Source: Pseudacidovorax sp. NFM-22 (GTDB taxonomy: Bacteria; Pseudomonadota; Gammaproteobacteria; Burkholderiales; Burkholderiaceae_C). Taken from it: a stretch of 64,000 nucleotides of DNA. Numbering within the stretch: the stretch's first letter is position 1; each line of letters starts with the position of its first letter. Made by a program: the position numbers and the translations under genes. Positions 34,688 to 43,924 of this stretch are shown here, piece after piece. Where the stretch lies: positions 1 to 64,000 of the forward strand of contig NZ_JACBFY010000006.1 in the NCBI RefSeq assembly GCF_021401245.1, read 5' to 3'. The notes under the pieces are model-generated. The model ran no database searches, had not been told where the DNA came from, and saw only the letters and a program-made list of their open reading frames with translations.

Positions 34688-35854
34688 TCAGTCCCCGCCG
34701 AAGAGGTCGCGGGTGTAGACGCGGTCCCGCACGTCGTCCAGCTCCGGCGTGGCGCGGTTGGCGACGATCAGCGCGGCCTCGCGCTTGAACCGGGCCAGGT
34801 CGCGCACCACCGGCGAGCCGAAGAACTGGTCATCGGCGAGCGTGGGCTCGTACACGATCACCGGCACGCCCTTGGCCTTGATGCGCTTCATGATGCCCTG
34901 CACGCTGCTGGTGCGAAAGTTGTCCGAGCCGGCCTTCATGGTCAGCCGGTAGATGCCCACCGGCCCGCTGCTGCGCGCCAGGATGTCGCGCGCCAGGAAG
35001 TCCTTGCGCGTGGTGTTGGCCGTGACGATGGCCCGGATCAGGTTCTGCGGCACGTCGGCATAGTTGGCCAGCAGCTGCTGCGTGTCCTTGGGCAGGCAGT
35101 AGCCGCCATAGCCGAAGCTCGGGTTGTTGTAGTGCAGGCCGATGCGCGGATCGAGCCCCACGCCGGTGATGATCTGCCGTGGGTCCAGCCCGTGGCTCAG
35201 GGCGTAGGTGTCCAGTTCGTTGAAGAAGGCCACGCGCATGGCCAGGCAGGTGTTGGCGAAGAGCTTGATGGCCTCGGCCTCGCTGCTGCCGGTGAGCAGC
35301 AGCGGCACCTCGGCCGCCAGCGCGCCCTCGCGCAGCAGGGCGGCCACGCGCCGGCCGCGCGGGCCGGTGTCGCCCACCACGATGCGGCTGGGATGCAGGC
35401 TGTCGTGCAGGGCGCGGCCTTCGCGCAGGAACTCGGGCGCGAACACGATGGCGTCGTGGCCCAGGCGTTCGCGCAGCGCCCGCGTGTGGCCCACGGGCAC
35501 GGTGGAGCGGACCACCACCAGCGCCTGCGGCGCCCAGGCCAGCGCATCGGTCGTCACGGCGTCCACGCTGCGGGTGTCGAAGTGGTTGGCCACCGGGTCG
35601 TAGTCCGTGGGTGTGGCCACGATCACCAGCTCGGCGCCGTCGTAGGCCAGGTTGCGGTCCAGCGTGGCAGTGAGGTCCAGCCCGCCGCCGGCCAGCTGCG
35701 CCTGCAGCTCGGCGTCGACGATGGGGCTCAGGCCGGCGCGCAGGGCCTCGACCTTGCGTGCGTCGGTGTCGAGCACCACCACATGGTGATGGCGCGCCAG
35801 CATCACGGCATTGGCCAGGCCGACATAGCCGGCCCCGACGACGGCGATCTTCAT
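34688..35854 (-). CDS. ugd: UDP-glucose 6-dehydrogenase
   Basis: This 388-aa enzyme oxidises UDP-glucose to UDP-glucuronate in two steps. It starts with the NAD loop [20 protein letters not shown] and contains [18 protein letters not shown], the nucleotide-sugar part [20 protein letters not shown] and the catalytic Cys in [11 protein letters not shown] (about residue 250). Length matches the short Ugd class. Its product would feed the epimerase at 26947-27972. It is followed on the same strand by nothing and preceded by the GT4 gene (22-bp gap). Confidence 0.95.
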   Translation of the reverse strand: MKIAVVGAGYVGLANAVMLARHHHVVVLDTDARKVEALRAGLSPIVDAELQAQLAGGGLDLTATLDRNLAYDGAELVIVATPTDYDPVANHFDTRSVDAVTTDALAWAPQALVVVRSTVPVGHTRALRERLGHDAIVFAPEFLREGRALHDSLHPSRIVVGDTGPRGRRVAALLREGALAAEVPLLLTGSSEAEAIKLFANTCLAMRVAFFNELDTYALSHGLDPRQIITGVGLDPRIGLHYNNPSFGYGGYCLPKDTQQLLANYADVPQNLIRAIVTANTTRKDFLARDILARSSGPVGIYRLTMKAGSDNFRTSSVQGIMKRIKAKGVPVIVYEPTLADDQFFGSPVVRDLARFKREAALIVANRATPELDDVRDRVYTRDLFGGD

Positions 35855-35876
35855 GGCGGCGGCTCCGCGGTGGCGA

Positions 35877-37016
35877 TCAGGCAGTGGCGGCCGCGGCCAC
35901 GGCGGTGGGCCCGCTGCCCTGCGCGGCCCCGCCGTGGTCGGCGCGATCGTCATCGACGGCGGCCGTGCCCTCGGCGGCGATGCGTTCGGCGGCGGCCAGC
36001 GCGGCGGACTTGTCGCCGCGCCGGGGCGCCAGCGCCTGCAGCATCTGCCGCGTGGCGGCCGGCCAGCTGTAGCGCTCGGCGAAGCGCCGCACGCCCCCGC
36101 GCGGCTTCTGCAGGGCGGCCAGGCAGGCGGCGCGCAGGTCGTCGCTCAGCACGCCGCCGGGCGACTCCGGGCCCACCACGTCGATGGGCCCCGGCACCGG
36201 GTAGGCGGCCACCGGCGTGCCGCAGGCCATGGACTCGGCCATCACCAGCCCGAAGGTGTCGGTGACGCTGGGGAAGACGGTCACGTCGGCCGTGCGGTAG
36301 AGGCTGGCCAGCGCCTCCACGTCCAGCAGGCCCAGCCAGCGTGCCTCGGGAAAGCGGGCCTTGAGCTTGGCCAGTTCCGGGCCTTCGCCGGCCACCCATT
36401 TCTGGCCGGGCAGGTCGAGTTCGAGGAACTTGTGCACCTGCTTCTCGACCGCGATGCGGCCCACGTACAGGAAGACCGGTTCGGCCGGCCGTTCCATGCG
36501 CGGGCCCACCGGGTTCATTGCCGCCAGGTTGACGCCGCGCGACCACAGCCGCGCCTGTGTGAAGCCGCGCTGCTTCAGGTCGTCCACGATGGCCGGTGTG
36601 GGCGCCAGCGTGGCGCGTGCCGCGTTGTGGAAGCGGCGCAGCACCGCATAGCTCCAGCCCAGCGGCAGCCGCGCGCGGGCGTGCACGTATTCCGGAAAGC
36701 GGCTGTGGTAGGCCGTGGTGAAGGGCCAGCCGCGCGACAGGGCGATGCTGCGCGCCGCCCAGCCCAGCGGGCCTTCGGTCGCGATGTGCAGGCAGTCGGG
36801 GTCGATGGCGTCGATGCGGCGGGCCACGCCGGCGCGCGAGGTCAGCGCCAGCGAGATCTCCGGGTACGTGGGACAGGGCACCGAGCGGAAGTCCAGCGGC
36901 GAGAGCACATGCACCTCCACGCCCAGGCGCTGCAGCTCGCGGCGTGTCATCTTGAGCGTGCGCACGACGCCGTTGACCTGGGGTTCCCAGGCATCCGAGA
37001 CGATCAGCAGTTTCAT
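35877..37016 (-). CDS. Family 4 glycosyltransferase
   Basis: This 379-aa GT-B enzyme resembles the MgtA/GtfA-like alpha-mannosyl and glycolipid glucosyltransferases. The N-terminal [20 protein letters not shown] and the donor-binding C-terminal domain with [17 protein letters not shown] and [20 protein letters not shown] (E-x7-E) are clear. The last 35 residues are an Ala/Asp-rich tail. Its start overlaps the lplT stop. It could build a glycolipid or LPS sugar; the product is unknown. Confidence 0.9.
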   Translation of the reverse strand: MKLLIVSDAWEPQVNGVVRTLKMTRRELQRLGVEVHVLSPLDFRSVPCPTYPEISLALTSRAGVARRIDAIDPDCLHIATEGPLGWAARSIALSRGWPFTTAYHSRFPEYVHARARLPLGWSYAVLRRFHNAARATLAPTPAIVDDLKQRGFTQARLWSRGVNLAAMNPVGPRMERPAEPVFLYVGRIAVEKQVHKFLELDLPGQKWVAGEGPELAKLKARFPEARWLGLLDVEALASLYRTADVTVFPSVTDTFGLVMAESMACGTPVAAYPVPGPIDVVGPESPGGVLSDDLRAACLAALQKPRGGVRRFAERYSWPAATRQMLQALAPRRGDKSAALAAAERIAAEGTAAVDDDRADHGGAAQGSGPTAVAAAATA

Positions 37017-38257
37017 GGCAGGTCCCTGGTGGAAGAGGTGGCGGACAGAGAAGGCGCACGGGGCGCGCCTGTACAGCGAGGGGGTGCTGCGCTGCGCCTC
37101 GCATACAGGCCTGCGGCCAGCAGCGTGCCCAGCGCCACGCAGGCACCCAGGGCGGTGGTCAGCAGGGCGATGGACTGGCCCGACCCGAGCAGCGCTGCAT
37201 AGACCCCCAGCATCGCCAGCACGCCCAGGTTCTCGTTGAAGTTCTGCACTGCGATGGATTCGCCCGGCCGCAGCAGCAGATGGCCGCGGTGCTGCAGCAG
37301 CGCATTCATCGGCACCACCAGCAGGCCGGCCAGGGTGCCGATCAGCGTGAGCAGCACGATGGCGACGGGCAGCGTGTCCACGCCCACCATCAGCGGCACA
37401 CCTGCGCCCATCAGCACGCCCAGCGGCAGCACGCGGGGGGCCTGGTGCAGCCGCACCCATCGCCCGGCCAGTGCCGCACCCGCCACGATGCCCAGGGCCA
37501 CCACGGCCTGCAGGTAGGCCGCCTGGTCCAGGCCCAGGTTCAGCGCGGCCTGCGCCCAGGCCAGCACCACCAGCTGCAGCGTGGCGCCCGCGCCCCAGAA
37601 GAGGGTGGTGATGGCCAGCGACAGCCCGCCCTGCGGATCGCGCCACAGCGTGGCGTTGGCCGTGGCGAAGCGGCCCACGAGCGCGGCCGGCGCCCAGCCC
37701 ACGCCACTGCCGTGCGACACGCCGCGCGGGATCAGCAGGTTGAGCAGGCCTGCCAGCGCGTAGGTGGCCAGCACCACGGCCAAGGCCGTGTCCACGCCCG
37801 GCATGCGCGCGCTGACGAGCAGGCCGCCGAAGCCCGTGCCCAGCACGATGGCGCACACGGTGCTGACCTCGATCCAGCCGTTGGCGCGCACCAGCATCGC
37901 GGGCGGCACCTGCTCGGTGATCAGCCCGTACTTGGCCGGCGAATAGACCGCGGCCCCGAGCCCCGCCAGCGCGAAGGCGACCAGCGGGTGCAGCCCCAGC
38001 ACCATGCCGCAGGCCGCGCCCGCCTTGAGCAGGTTGGCGGCCAACATGACCAGGGCCTTGGGCCAGCGGTCGGCCAGCGCACCCACCCAGGGCGCGAGCA
38101 GCACATAGGCCAGCGTGAAGCAGAACTTGAGCATGGGCGCCATCCACACCGGCGCGCCCATCGCCATCAGCTGCGCGATGGCGATGACCAGCAGCGCGTT
38201 GTCGGCCAGGCCCGAGAAGAACTGCGCGGCCAGCAGCCAGTGCATGCCGCGGTTCAC
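37013..38257 (-). CDS. lplT: Lysophospholipid transporter LplT-like MFS protein
   Basis: This 414-aa major-facilitator protein matches LplT, which flips lysophospholipids inward for re-acylation. WLLAAQFFSGLADNALL and YSPAKYGLITEQVPPAMLVRANGWIE are typical. It starts with GTG at 38257 (ATG at 38245 possible). The partner acyltransferase Aas is not adjacent; a PlsC is encoded at 14417. It overlaps the GT4 gene by 4 bp. The Ala/Ser/Thr tail beyond the last helix is poorly conserved. Confidence 0.9.
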   Translation of the reverse strand: MNRGMHWLLAAQFFSGLADNALLVIAIAQLMAMGAPVWMAPMLKFCFTLAYVLLAPWVGALADRWPKALVMLAANLLKAGAACGMVLGLHPLVAFALAGLGAAVYSPAKYGLITEQVPPAMLVRANGWIEVSTVCAIVLGTGFGGLLVSARMPGVDTALAVVLATYALAGLLNLLIPRGVSHGSGVGWAPAALVGRFATANATLWRDPQGGLSLAITTLFWGAGATLQLVVLAWAQAALNLGLDQAAYLQAVVALGIVAGAALAGRWVRLHQAPRVLPLGVLMGAGVPLMVGVDTLPVAIVLLTLIGTLAGLLVVPMNALLQHRGHLLLRPGESIAVQNFNENLGVLAMLGVYAALLGSGQSIALLTTALGACVALGTLLAAGLYARRSAAPPRCTGAPRAPSLSATSSTRDLP

Positions 38258-38353
38258 GCGTGGTTCCGGCTCGTGCTGTGCATGGCCGGCATTGGAGGTG
38301 GCGAACGTGTCGCTGCGGTGACGGTGGGTTGGGGCGCTGTCTATGCTCGGGGC

Positions 38354-38884
38354 ATGTCCGACGCTTCCGTTTCGTCCGCTTCGTCATCCGCTGCCGATTG
38401 GCGGCCCATGCTGCCGCAGGACCTGCCCGCCGTGCTGCGGATCGCGGCGGAGGTCCATCCCGCCTATCCGGAGGAGGCGGCCGTCTTTGCCGAGCGCCTG
38501 ACCCTCTTCGCCGGCGGCTGCCTGTGCCTGGCCACGCGCGAAGGCACGCTCGCCGGCTATGTGCTGAGCCATCCCTGGCAGGCCGATGCGCCGCCAGCGC
38601 TGGACACGCTGCTGCAGCGCCTGCCGGTGCCCGCACCGGCCTACTACCTGCACGACATGGCGCTGCTGCCCGCCGCCCGCGGCCTGGGGGCGGCCGGGCG
38701 CGCCATGCCGTTGCTGGCCGCGCAGGCTGTGGCCGCGGGTTGCCGCGAGATGGCGCTGGTGGCTGTCAACGGGTCGGCCGGCTTCTGGGCGCGGCAGGGC
38801 TTCGAGGTGCGCGAGGTGCCCGCACTGGCAGCCAAGCTGGCCAGCTACGACGCGGCCGCGTGCTTCATGGTCCGGCCGCTGTAG
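38354..38884 (+). CDS. GNAT-family N-acetyltransferase
   Basis: This 176-aa protein has the GNAT layout: YYLHDMALLPAARGLGAAGR carries the acetyl-CoA pyrophosphate loop (R/Q-x-x-G-x-G/A) and REMALVAVNGSAGFWARQGF the fourth motif. A Ser/Ala-rich N-terminal stretch precedes the domain. It stands alone, divergent from lplT. The acceptor cannot be predicted. Confidence 0.87.
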   Translation: MSDASVSSASSSAADWRPMLPQDLPAVLRIAAEVHPAYPEEAAVFAERLTLFAGGCLCLATREGTLAGYVLSHPWQADAPPALDTLLQRLPVPAPAYYLHDMALLPAARGLGAAGRAMPLLAAQAVAAGCREMALVAVNGSAGFWARQGFEVREVPALAAKLASYDAAACFMVRPL

Positions 38885-38953
38885 CCTGACGGCGCCGCGC
38901 GGATCGCCCGCGTTCACGGGGAGCCGCGCGCTGCCGTCTGCGGCGCCCTGCCT

Positions 38954-39577
38954 TCAACCGCCCTCGCGCAGTGGCACGGCTGCAGCGGGGCCGGCGGCGC
39001 CGTCATGGCGCCGTCCCAGCCAGCACAGCAGCGGCAGCATGAGCGCCCATTCGACCGCCAGCCAGCCCAGGGCCAGCGGCGCATCGACGAACTGCGCGCC
39101 GCCCAGCCGCACGCCCGACGAGAAGGCGAGCGGCCCCGCCACCGCACCCAGCAGTGCCGCCAGCACGGGCCGGCCGTGCAGCCAGCGCAGCGTGAGGTTG
39201 ATCGACGTGGCGAAGGCGGCCCACAGCCCGCTCAGCCAGAAGGGCGGCAGCGCCGCCGTCCATTGGCCGCTGGGGTAGGCCACGGCGCCCAGCAGCACTG
39301 GGCCGGCATCGGCCAGCGTGCCCAGCAGCACGGCATAGAGCACCAGCCGCGCCTCCGGCTGCGCGCGCCGGACCGTGCGCAGGTGCCAGGCCAGCCCGGC
39401 CACCAGCGGCAGGCAGCCCAGCACCGGCCAGCCGTGCGCCGCGCCCAGCACGGCGGCAAACCAGGCGATCTGCGTCCAGGCGAAGTTGGCCCCCAGCAGC
39501 CGACGCGGCGGCAGTGGGGCGACGGCGCGCCCGACGGCGTCGGGGAGCGAAGAAGGAGCGGGCGCTTTGGCAGCCAT
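38954..39577 (-). CDS. DUF2878 family membrane protein
   Basis: This 207-aa protein has about six membrane helices and the NFAWTQIAWFAAVLGAAHGWP start and ARLVLYAVLLGTLADAG block of the DUF2878 family. Its function is unknown; in many proteobacteria it occurs next to genes for fatty-acid cyclopropanation and similar membrane lipids, which are absent here. It lies between two unrelated genes. Confidence 0.8.
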   Translation of the reverse strand: MAAKAPAPSSLPDAVGRAVAPLPPRRLLGANFAWTQIAWFAAVLGAAHGWPVLGCLPLVAGLAWHLRTVRRAQPEARLVLYAVLLGTLADAGPVLLGAVAYPSGQWTAALPPFWLSGLWAAFATSINLTLRWLHGRPVLAALLGAVAGPLAFSSGVRLGGAQFVDAPLALGWLAVEWALMLPLLCWLGRRHDGAAGPAAAVPLREGG

Positions 39578-39641
39578 GTCGCTTCTACGGCGCAAGCAGC
39601 CGGTTGGATGAGGGGCGACCGCACCCAAAGGCCCGGCCTGC

Positions 39642-40532
39642 TCAACGCGGCGATCTGCGCAGCCGCTGGATGAGGAACGCTTCCAGAAGCTCCACCGCCC
39701 TGCGTCCTGGCAAAGGCACGGCCGCCAGCCAGACTTCGCATTCGGGCATTGCGGGCATGCCTTCGCGGCCGCCCAGCACCTTGAGCCGCTTCGAGATCGT
39801 GGCCTCGCGAAACACACCGATGGCGATGCCTGCGCGCACCGCCGCCTCCAGCCCCGTGACCGTGGTGCTGGTGTACGCGATCCGCCACGCGATGCCAGCC
39901 CGGTCGAGCGCGTGCGTCGCCCACTCCCGCAGCATCGCACCTTCGGGATTGAGCGCGAGCGGCAACGGGCGTTGCTGGTGGATGTTCGAGCCCGGCGTCG
40001 ATGCCCAGACCACGCGTGACTTCGAGAGGCGCCGGCCCTCTCCTGAGCCGACCGGCCCGATGCCCACCACGAGGTCATAGCGCGCGCCCAGTTCCGCGTG
40101 CATGAGGGACGAGACGCCGTGCTCCAGCTCGACATGGATCCTCGGATACAGGCGGCAGAACTCCGCGATCAGCGCCGGCAGCACGCGCGTGGCGTAGTGC
40201 TCGATCGCGCCGATGCGGATGCTTCCCGACACCTCGGCGATGTCGAGGTCGTGGAACAGCTGGTCGTTCAGGCCGAGCATCTGCCGTGCCAGCGGCAGTA
40301 ATTGCAGGCCCTCGGGCGTTGCGCTCAACCGGCGTCCGGTGCGATCGACCAGTTGGACCCCGAGTTGATCTTCCAGTCTCCGCAGCTGCATGCTGACCGC
40401 CGACTGCGTGCGCGACAGTGCCTTGGCGGCTGTGGTGAAGCTGCCGACGCGCAGCAACGTGTCGAACACCCGCAGCAGGTCGACGTCGACCGTATGGCTG
40501 CGGGGTGTGCGTGGTTCGGTCGGTGGCGGCAT
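39642..40532 (-). CDS. LysR-family regulator of the 40.6-47.5 kb catabolic operon
   Basis: This 296-aa protein has the LysR winged helix at the N-terminus (FTTAAKALSRTQSAVSMQLRRLEDQLG) and a periplasmic-binding-like effector domain. I chose the ATG at 40532 because AAGGGG lies properly upstream; the longer form from 40559 would cover the putative operator. It is divergent from the Bug gene and is the probable regulator of that operon. Confidence 0.92.
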   Translation of the reverse strand: MPPPTEPRTPRSHTVDVDLLRVFDTLLRVGSFTTAAKALSRTQSAVSMQLRRLEDQLGVQLVDRTGRRLSATPEGLQLLPLARQMLGLNDQLFHDLDIAEVSGSIRIGAIEHYATRVLPALIAEFCRLYPRIHVELEHGVSSLMHAELGARYDLVVGIGPVGSGEGRRLSKSRVVWASTPGSNIHQQRPLPLALNPEGAMLREWATHALDRAGIAWRIAYTSTTVTGLEAAVRAGIAIGVFREATISKRLKVLGGREGMPAMPECEVWLAAVPLPGRRAVELLEAFLIQRLRRSPR

Positions 40533-40551
40533 GGCAAGAGTCCCCTTCAGG

Positions 40552-40569
40552 ATCATCACGAAACATGAT
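40552..40569. promoter_or_regulatory. LysR-type box between the regulator and the Bug gene
   Basis: ATCAT-N8-ATGAT (40552-40556 and 40565-40569) contains the T-N11-A signature (T40553, A40565) in a 5-bp dyad. It is 20 bp from the LysR start and 89 bp upstream of the Bug start, as expected for an autoregulatory binding site. Confidence 0.5.
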
Positions 40570-40657
40570 GTGAAGAATCAAGAAGTATCACGCCGGGTGC
40601 TCCAAGCCGGCTCAAGAATCGGTGCAACGACAAATCGCGGAGACATCGGAGACACGC

Positions 40658-41659
40658 ATGCCAGCCCTTACTGCTTTTTCCTCACGACGGCGCCAGCTGC
40701 TACGTGGCGCGCTCGCGTCGTCGCTGACGCCCGTCGTGGCGAGCGCGAACGCCGCATGGCCTCAGAAGCCATTGCGCCTGATCGTCGGATTTCCCCCAGG
40801 TTCATCCCCAGACGCGCTGGCGCGCCTGATCGCCGAACCCCTCGGCCAGGCATTGGGGCAGCCGGTGGTGGTCGACAACAAGGTCGGTGCCACCGGCAGC
40901 ATCGGCGTCGCCGCGGTGGCGCGCGCGACGGACGGCCACACCATCGGCCTCACCGGCAACGGTCCGCTCACCACCGCCAAGGCGCTGACCCCCTCCACCC
41001 CCTACGACGTGGCGCGCGACCTGCGGCCCGTCTCGCTTGTCGCGAGCAGCCCCTTCGTGCTCGTGGGCAGCAATGCGATGCCGGCGACCGATCTGCGCGG
41101 CTTTCTCGACTTTGCGAGGGCCCGAGCCGACAAGCTGAGCTACGGCTCGATCGGTCCGGGCTCGGGTTCGCACCTGACCATGGAACTGCTCAAGACCCAT
41201 ACCGGCATCCGCGCAGTGCATGTCCCCTTCCAGGGCTTTCCGCAAGTAGCGACGGCGCTCATGGGCCAGCAGATCGACCTGGCGTTCATGATTCCCTCCA
41301 TTGCCGTCCCGCAGGCAAAGAACGGGCGGTTGCGGCTCTACGGGATCAGCTCGGCCCAGCCTTCTCCGGGCGCGAGCGATGTGCCGCCGATCCAGTCGGC
41401 GCTCGAAGGCGCGGGCGGCACGTTCGACGTGACCTCGTGGAACGCCATCTTCGGCCCGGCCAGCCTGCCCTCGTTCGTGGCAGACCGGCTGTCGGATGAG
41501 ATCGCCCGGATCCTGCGCGCCCCCGCCGTGACGCAGGGCCTGCAGGACCAGGGCTGGCTGGCCATCGGCAGTGCCCCCGATGTGCTCGCCCGCCAGATCG
41601 TGGAAGACACCGCAATGTGGGGCCGCGTGATCAAGCTCACCGGCGCGCGCAACGAATAA
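40658..41659 (+). CDS. Bug-family tripartite tricarboxylate transporter substrate-binding protein
   Basis: This 333-aa protein has an N-terminal export signal with three arginines (SSRRRQLLRGALASSL) cleaved after an Ala-rich stretch. The Bug domain follows with LRLIVGFPPGSSPDALARLI, VVDNKVGATGSIG and YGSIGPGSGSHLTMELL. The upstream frame extends to 40622 but the ATG at 40658 has a purine-rich leader and gives a normal signal peptide. It is the first gene of the operon and probably binds the operon's carboxylate substrate. Confidence 0.92.
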   Translation: MPALTAFSSRRRQLLRGALASSLTPVVASANAAWPQKPLRLIVGFPPGSSPDALARLIAEPLGQALGQPVVVDNKVGATGSIGVAAVARATDGHTIGLTGNGPLTTAKALTPSTPYDVARDLRPVSLVASSPFVLVGSNAMPATDLRGFLDFARARADKLSYGSIGPGSGSHLTMELLKTHTGIRAVHVPFQGFPQVATALMGQQIDLAFMIPSIAVPQAKNGRLRLYGISSAQPSPGASDVPPIQSALEGAGGTFDVTSWNAIFGPASLPSFVADRLSDEIARILRAPAVTQGLQDQGWLAIGSAPDVLARQIVEDTAMWGRVIKLTGARNE

Positions 41660-41668
41660 GGAGCGGAC

Positions 41669-42466
41669 ATGCAACGTCGAAATCTCTTCGCTGCCGGCCT
41701 GGCCGCAGCAGGGCTGGCCGGCCCGCTGCGCGCAGCGGCCCGTTCGGATGCGCCCCCCTTCGTCCTTGTGCACGGTGCATGGCACGGAGGCTGGTGCTGG
41801 AAGCACGTGGCGGCATCGCTGCGCGCTGCAGGGCATCTGGTGTTTGCGCCGACGCTCACCGGGCTCGGTGAGCGCCGCCACCTGCTGTCGCCCCAGGTCA
41901 ACCTCGACACGCACATCGACGACATCGTCAACCTGCTCGACTACGAGGAACTGGAAGACGTGGTGCTGGTGGGCCACAGCTACGCCGGCATCGTCATCTC
42001 GGGCGTCGCCGATCGTGCGCGCGCCCGGCTGAGGCAGTTGGTGTTCCTGGATTCGCTGCTCCTCGAATCCGGCAAGAGCCTGTTCTCGGACTTTCCGCAG
42101 TCCGTGGTCGACCAGCGTCTGAAGACGATCCGGGAGACCGGTGCCGGCGTGGGTGCAGCACCTGCGCTGCCACCGGCGGCGTTCGGGGTGACGGCTGCGG
42201 CCGATGCGGCCTGGGTTCAACGCCGCATGACGCCGCAGCCCGTGGGCACCTACCTGCAGCCGCTGCAGCTCAGGTCCCCATTGGGCAATGGGCTGCCCAA
42301 GACCTACATCGAATGCACGGTCGATCCGATCGCCACGCTGGAGCCGACCAAGGCCCGCGTCCGCGCCGACGCGGCCTGGCAGACGCGAAAGCTCGCGACC
42401 GGTCACGACGCGATGGTGACCGCGCCCGTGCCCTTGAGCAATCTGCTTCGCGAACTCGCTGCCTGA
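41669..42466 (+). CDS. Exported alpha/beta hydrolase (esterase / hydroxynitrile-lyase-like)
   Basis: This 265-aa protein starts with an export signal (MQRRNLFAAGLAAAGLAG). FVLVHGAWHGGWCWKHVA forms the oxyanion region, the nucleophile elbow is VLVGHSYAG (Ser near residue 105) and the catalytic His is in LATGHDAMV. The sequence type matches the plant MES/hydroxynitrile lyase-like group. A periplasmic ester-cleaving first step of the pathway is plausible but not shown. It begins 9 bp after the Bug gene. Confidence 0.87.
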   Translation: MQRRNLFAAGLAAAGLAGPLRAAARSDAPPFVLVHGAWHGGWCWKHVAASLRAAGHLVFAPTLTGLGERRHLLSPQVNLDTHIDDIVNLLDYEELEDVVLVGHSYAGIVISGVADRARARLRQLVFLDSLLLESGKSLFSDFPQSVVDQRLKTIRETGAGVGAAPALPPAAFGVTAAADAAWVQRRMTPQPVGTYLQPLQLRSPLGNGLPKTYIECTVDPIATLEPTKARVRADAAWQTRKLATGHDAMVTAPVPLSNLLRELAA

Positions 42467-42496
42467 CATCCACCTCTCATTCTCGAAAGCTGCACG

Positions 42497-43924
42497 ATGG
42501 GAACCCTCACCGCGGAAGACCGCCACTTCTTCCAATCCGACGTCAACCTGCGCCAGAGCCAACGCACACAGCGTGCGCCGCAGGGCCACATCGCCGAGGC
42601 TGCACGGCACACGCCGGTGCACACACGCTGTGATGTGCTGGTGCTGGGCGGCGGCCCGTCGGGCGTTGCGGCCTCGGTTGCCGCCGCGCGCTCCGGCGCG
42701 CGGGTGGTGCTGCTCGAACGCTACAACCACCTTGGTGGCCTTTCCACCGGCGGCCTCGTGATCTGGATCGACCGGATGAGCGACTGGCAGGGCGAGCCGG
42801 TGATCCAGGGGCTCGCCGCCGAATTCATGGAACGGCTGGGCGCCGATGCCGTCGCGGGGCCGCCGCGCGAGGCGTGGGGATCGCAGGACCTGGGCCAGGC
42901 CGCGCATTGGGCGCTGCGCACCGCTGCCTTCCACGGCGTGGTCACCCATTCGCCGACCATCGACCCGGAGATGCTGAAGGGCGTGTACCACCAGATGGTG
43001 CGCGAAGCCGGCGTCGACCTGATCCTGCACGGATGGATGGTCGCGCCGGTGGTCGAAGACGGCCGCGTGACCGGCGCCATCTTCGAGAGCAAGCAGGGCC
43101 GCCGCGCGATCCTGGCCCACGTGGTGGTCGACACGACAGGCGAGGGCGACCTCTACGCCGCTGCGGGTGCGGCCTATGACTCGGACATCGATGCACGCGA
43201 GATTCATCACTGCATGAACACCTCCTGGCTGTTCGCGGGCGTGGACATGCAGCGCTGGCTTGACTTCCGTGCGCATAAGCCCGAGGCCTTTGCCGGGTTC
43301 ATGGCGCGCGGTCGCGCGACGGTCGGCAGCTTCGAGAAGCCCCTCGTCTCTTGGCGCAACGATGTCGCCACCTTCCTCGGGCCGCGCAAGGCGGGCTTCA
43401 GCGCGCTCGATGTCGACGACATGACGCAGGTGGAATGGGAGTCGCGCCGAAGCATGGAAGAGCATCTGGCGTTCTATCGTGCGCATGCACCGGGTTTCGA
43501 GCGCGCCTGGACCCTGCTCATGGCCCCGCAGATCGGCACACGCCACGGACGCAGGCTGGTCGGCGTCAAGCCGGTGCTTCGCGGTGCGTGGGACGCGGGT
43601 GTCATCGAGCCCGACGAGATCGGCATCAGTCCCAGTCCGTCGCCGCGCTTTCCCAACATCTCGGTGCCTTACGGTGCGCTCTTACCCGAGAGGCTGGACG
43701 GCGTGCTGGCCGCGGGCAAGCACATCGCCTGCGATGCGAACTCGCATGGCTTCCTGCGGGAGATTCCCCAATGCTGGCTCACCGGCCAAGCGGCCGGCAC
43801 CGCTGCAGCGCTGGCAGCCGACAACAACGTGCTTCCGCGCAATGTGAACGTGAAACAGTTGCAGGCGGCACTCGCGGCGCAGGGCGTGCCGCTGCGCCAG
43901 GCGCTTGCGGCGGTGCCGGCATGA
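42497..43924 (+). CDS. FAD-dependent oxidoreductase (FAD_oxidored family)
   Basis: This 475-aa protein has the dinucleotide fold CDVLVLGGGPSGVAASVAAAR at about residue 45, then LERYNHLGGLSTGGLV, VVVDTTGEGDLYAAAG and the C-terminal FAD contact ECWLTGQAAGTAAAL-like QCWLTGQAAGTAAAL. It is related to the PF12831 group, known in several uncharacterised sugar or acid catabolic operons. The first 40 residues are a polar extension. It lies in the middle of the operon and overlaps the next gene by ATGA. Confidence 0.88.
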   Translation: MGTLTAEDRHFFQSDVNLRQSQRTQRAPQGHIAEAARHTPVHTRCDVLVLGGGPSGVAASVAAARSGARVVLLERYNHLGGLSTGGLVIWIDRMSDWQGEPVIQGLAAEFMERLGADAVAGPPREAWGSQDLGQAAHWALRTAAFHGVVTHSPTIDPEMLKGVYHQMVREAGVDLILHGWMVAPVVEDGRVTGAIFESKQGRRAILAHVVVDTTGEGDLYAAAGAAYDSDIDAREIHHCMNTSWLFAGVDMQRWLDFRAHKPEAFAGFMARGRATVGSFEKPLVSWRNDVATFLGPRKAGFSALDVDDMTQVEWESRRSMEEHLAFYRAHAPGFERAWTLLMAPQIGTRHGRRLVGVKPVLRGAWDAGVIEPDEIGISPSPSPRFPNISVPYGALLPERLDGVLAAGKHIACDANSHGFLREIPQCWLTGQAAGTAAALAADNNVLPRNVNVKQLQAALAAQGVPLRQALAAVPA

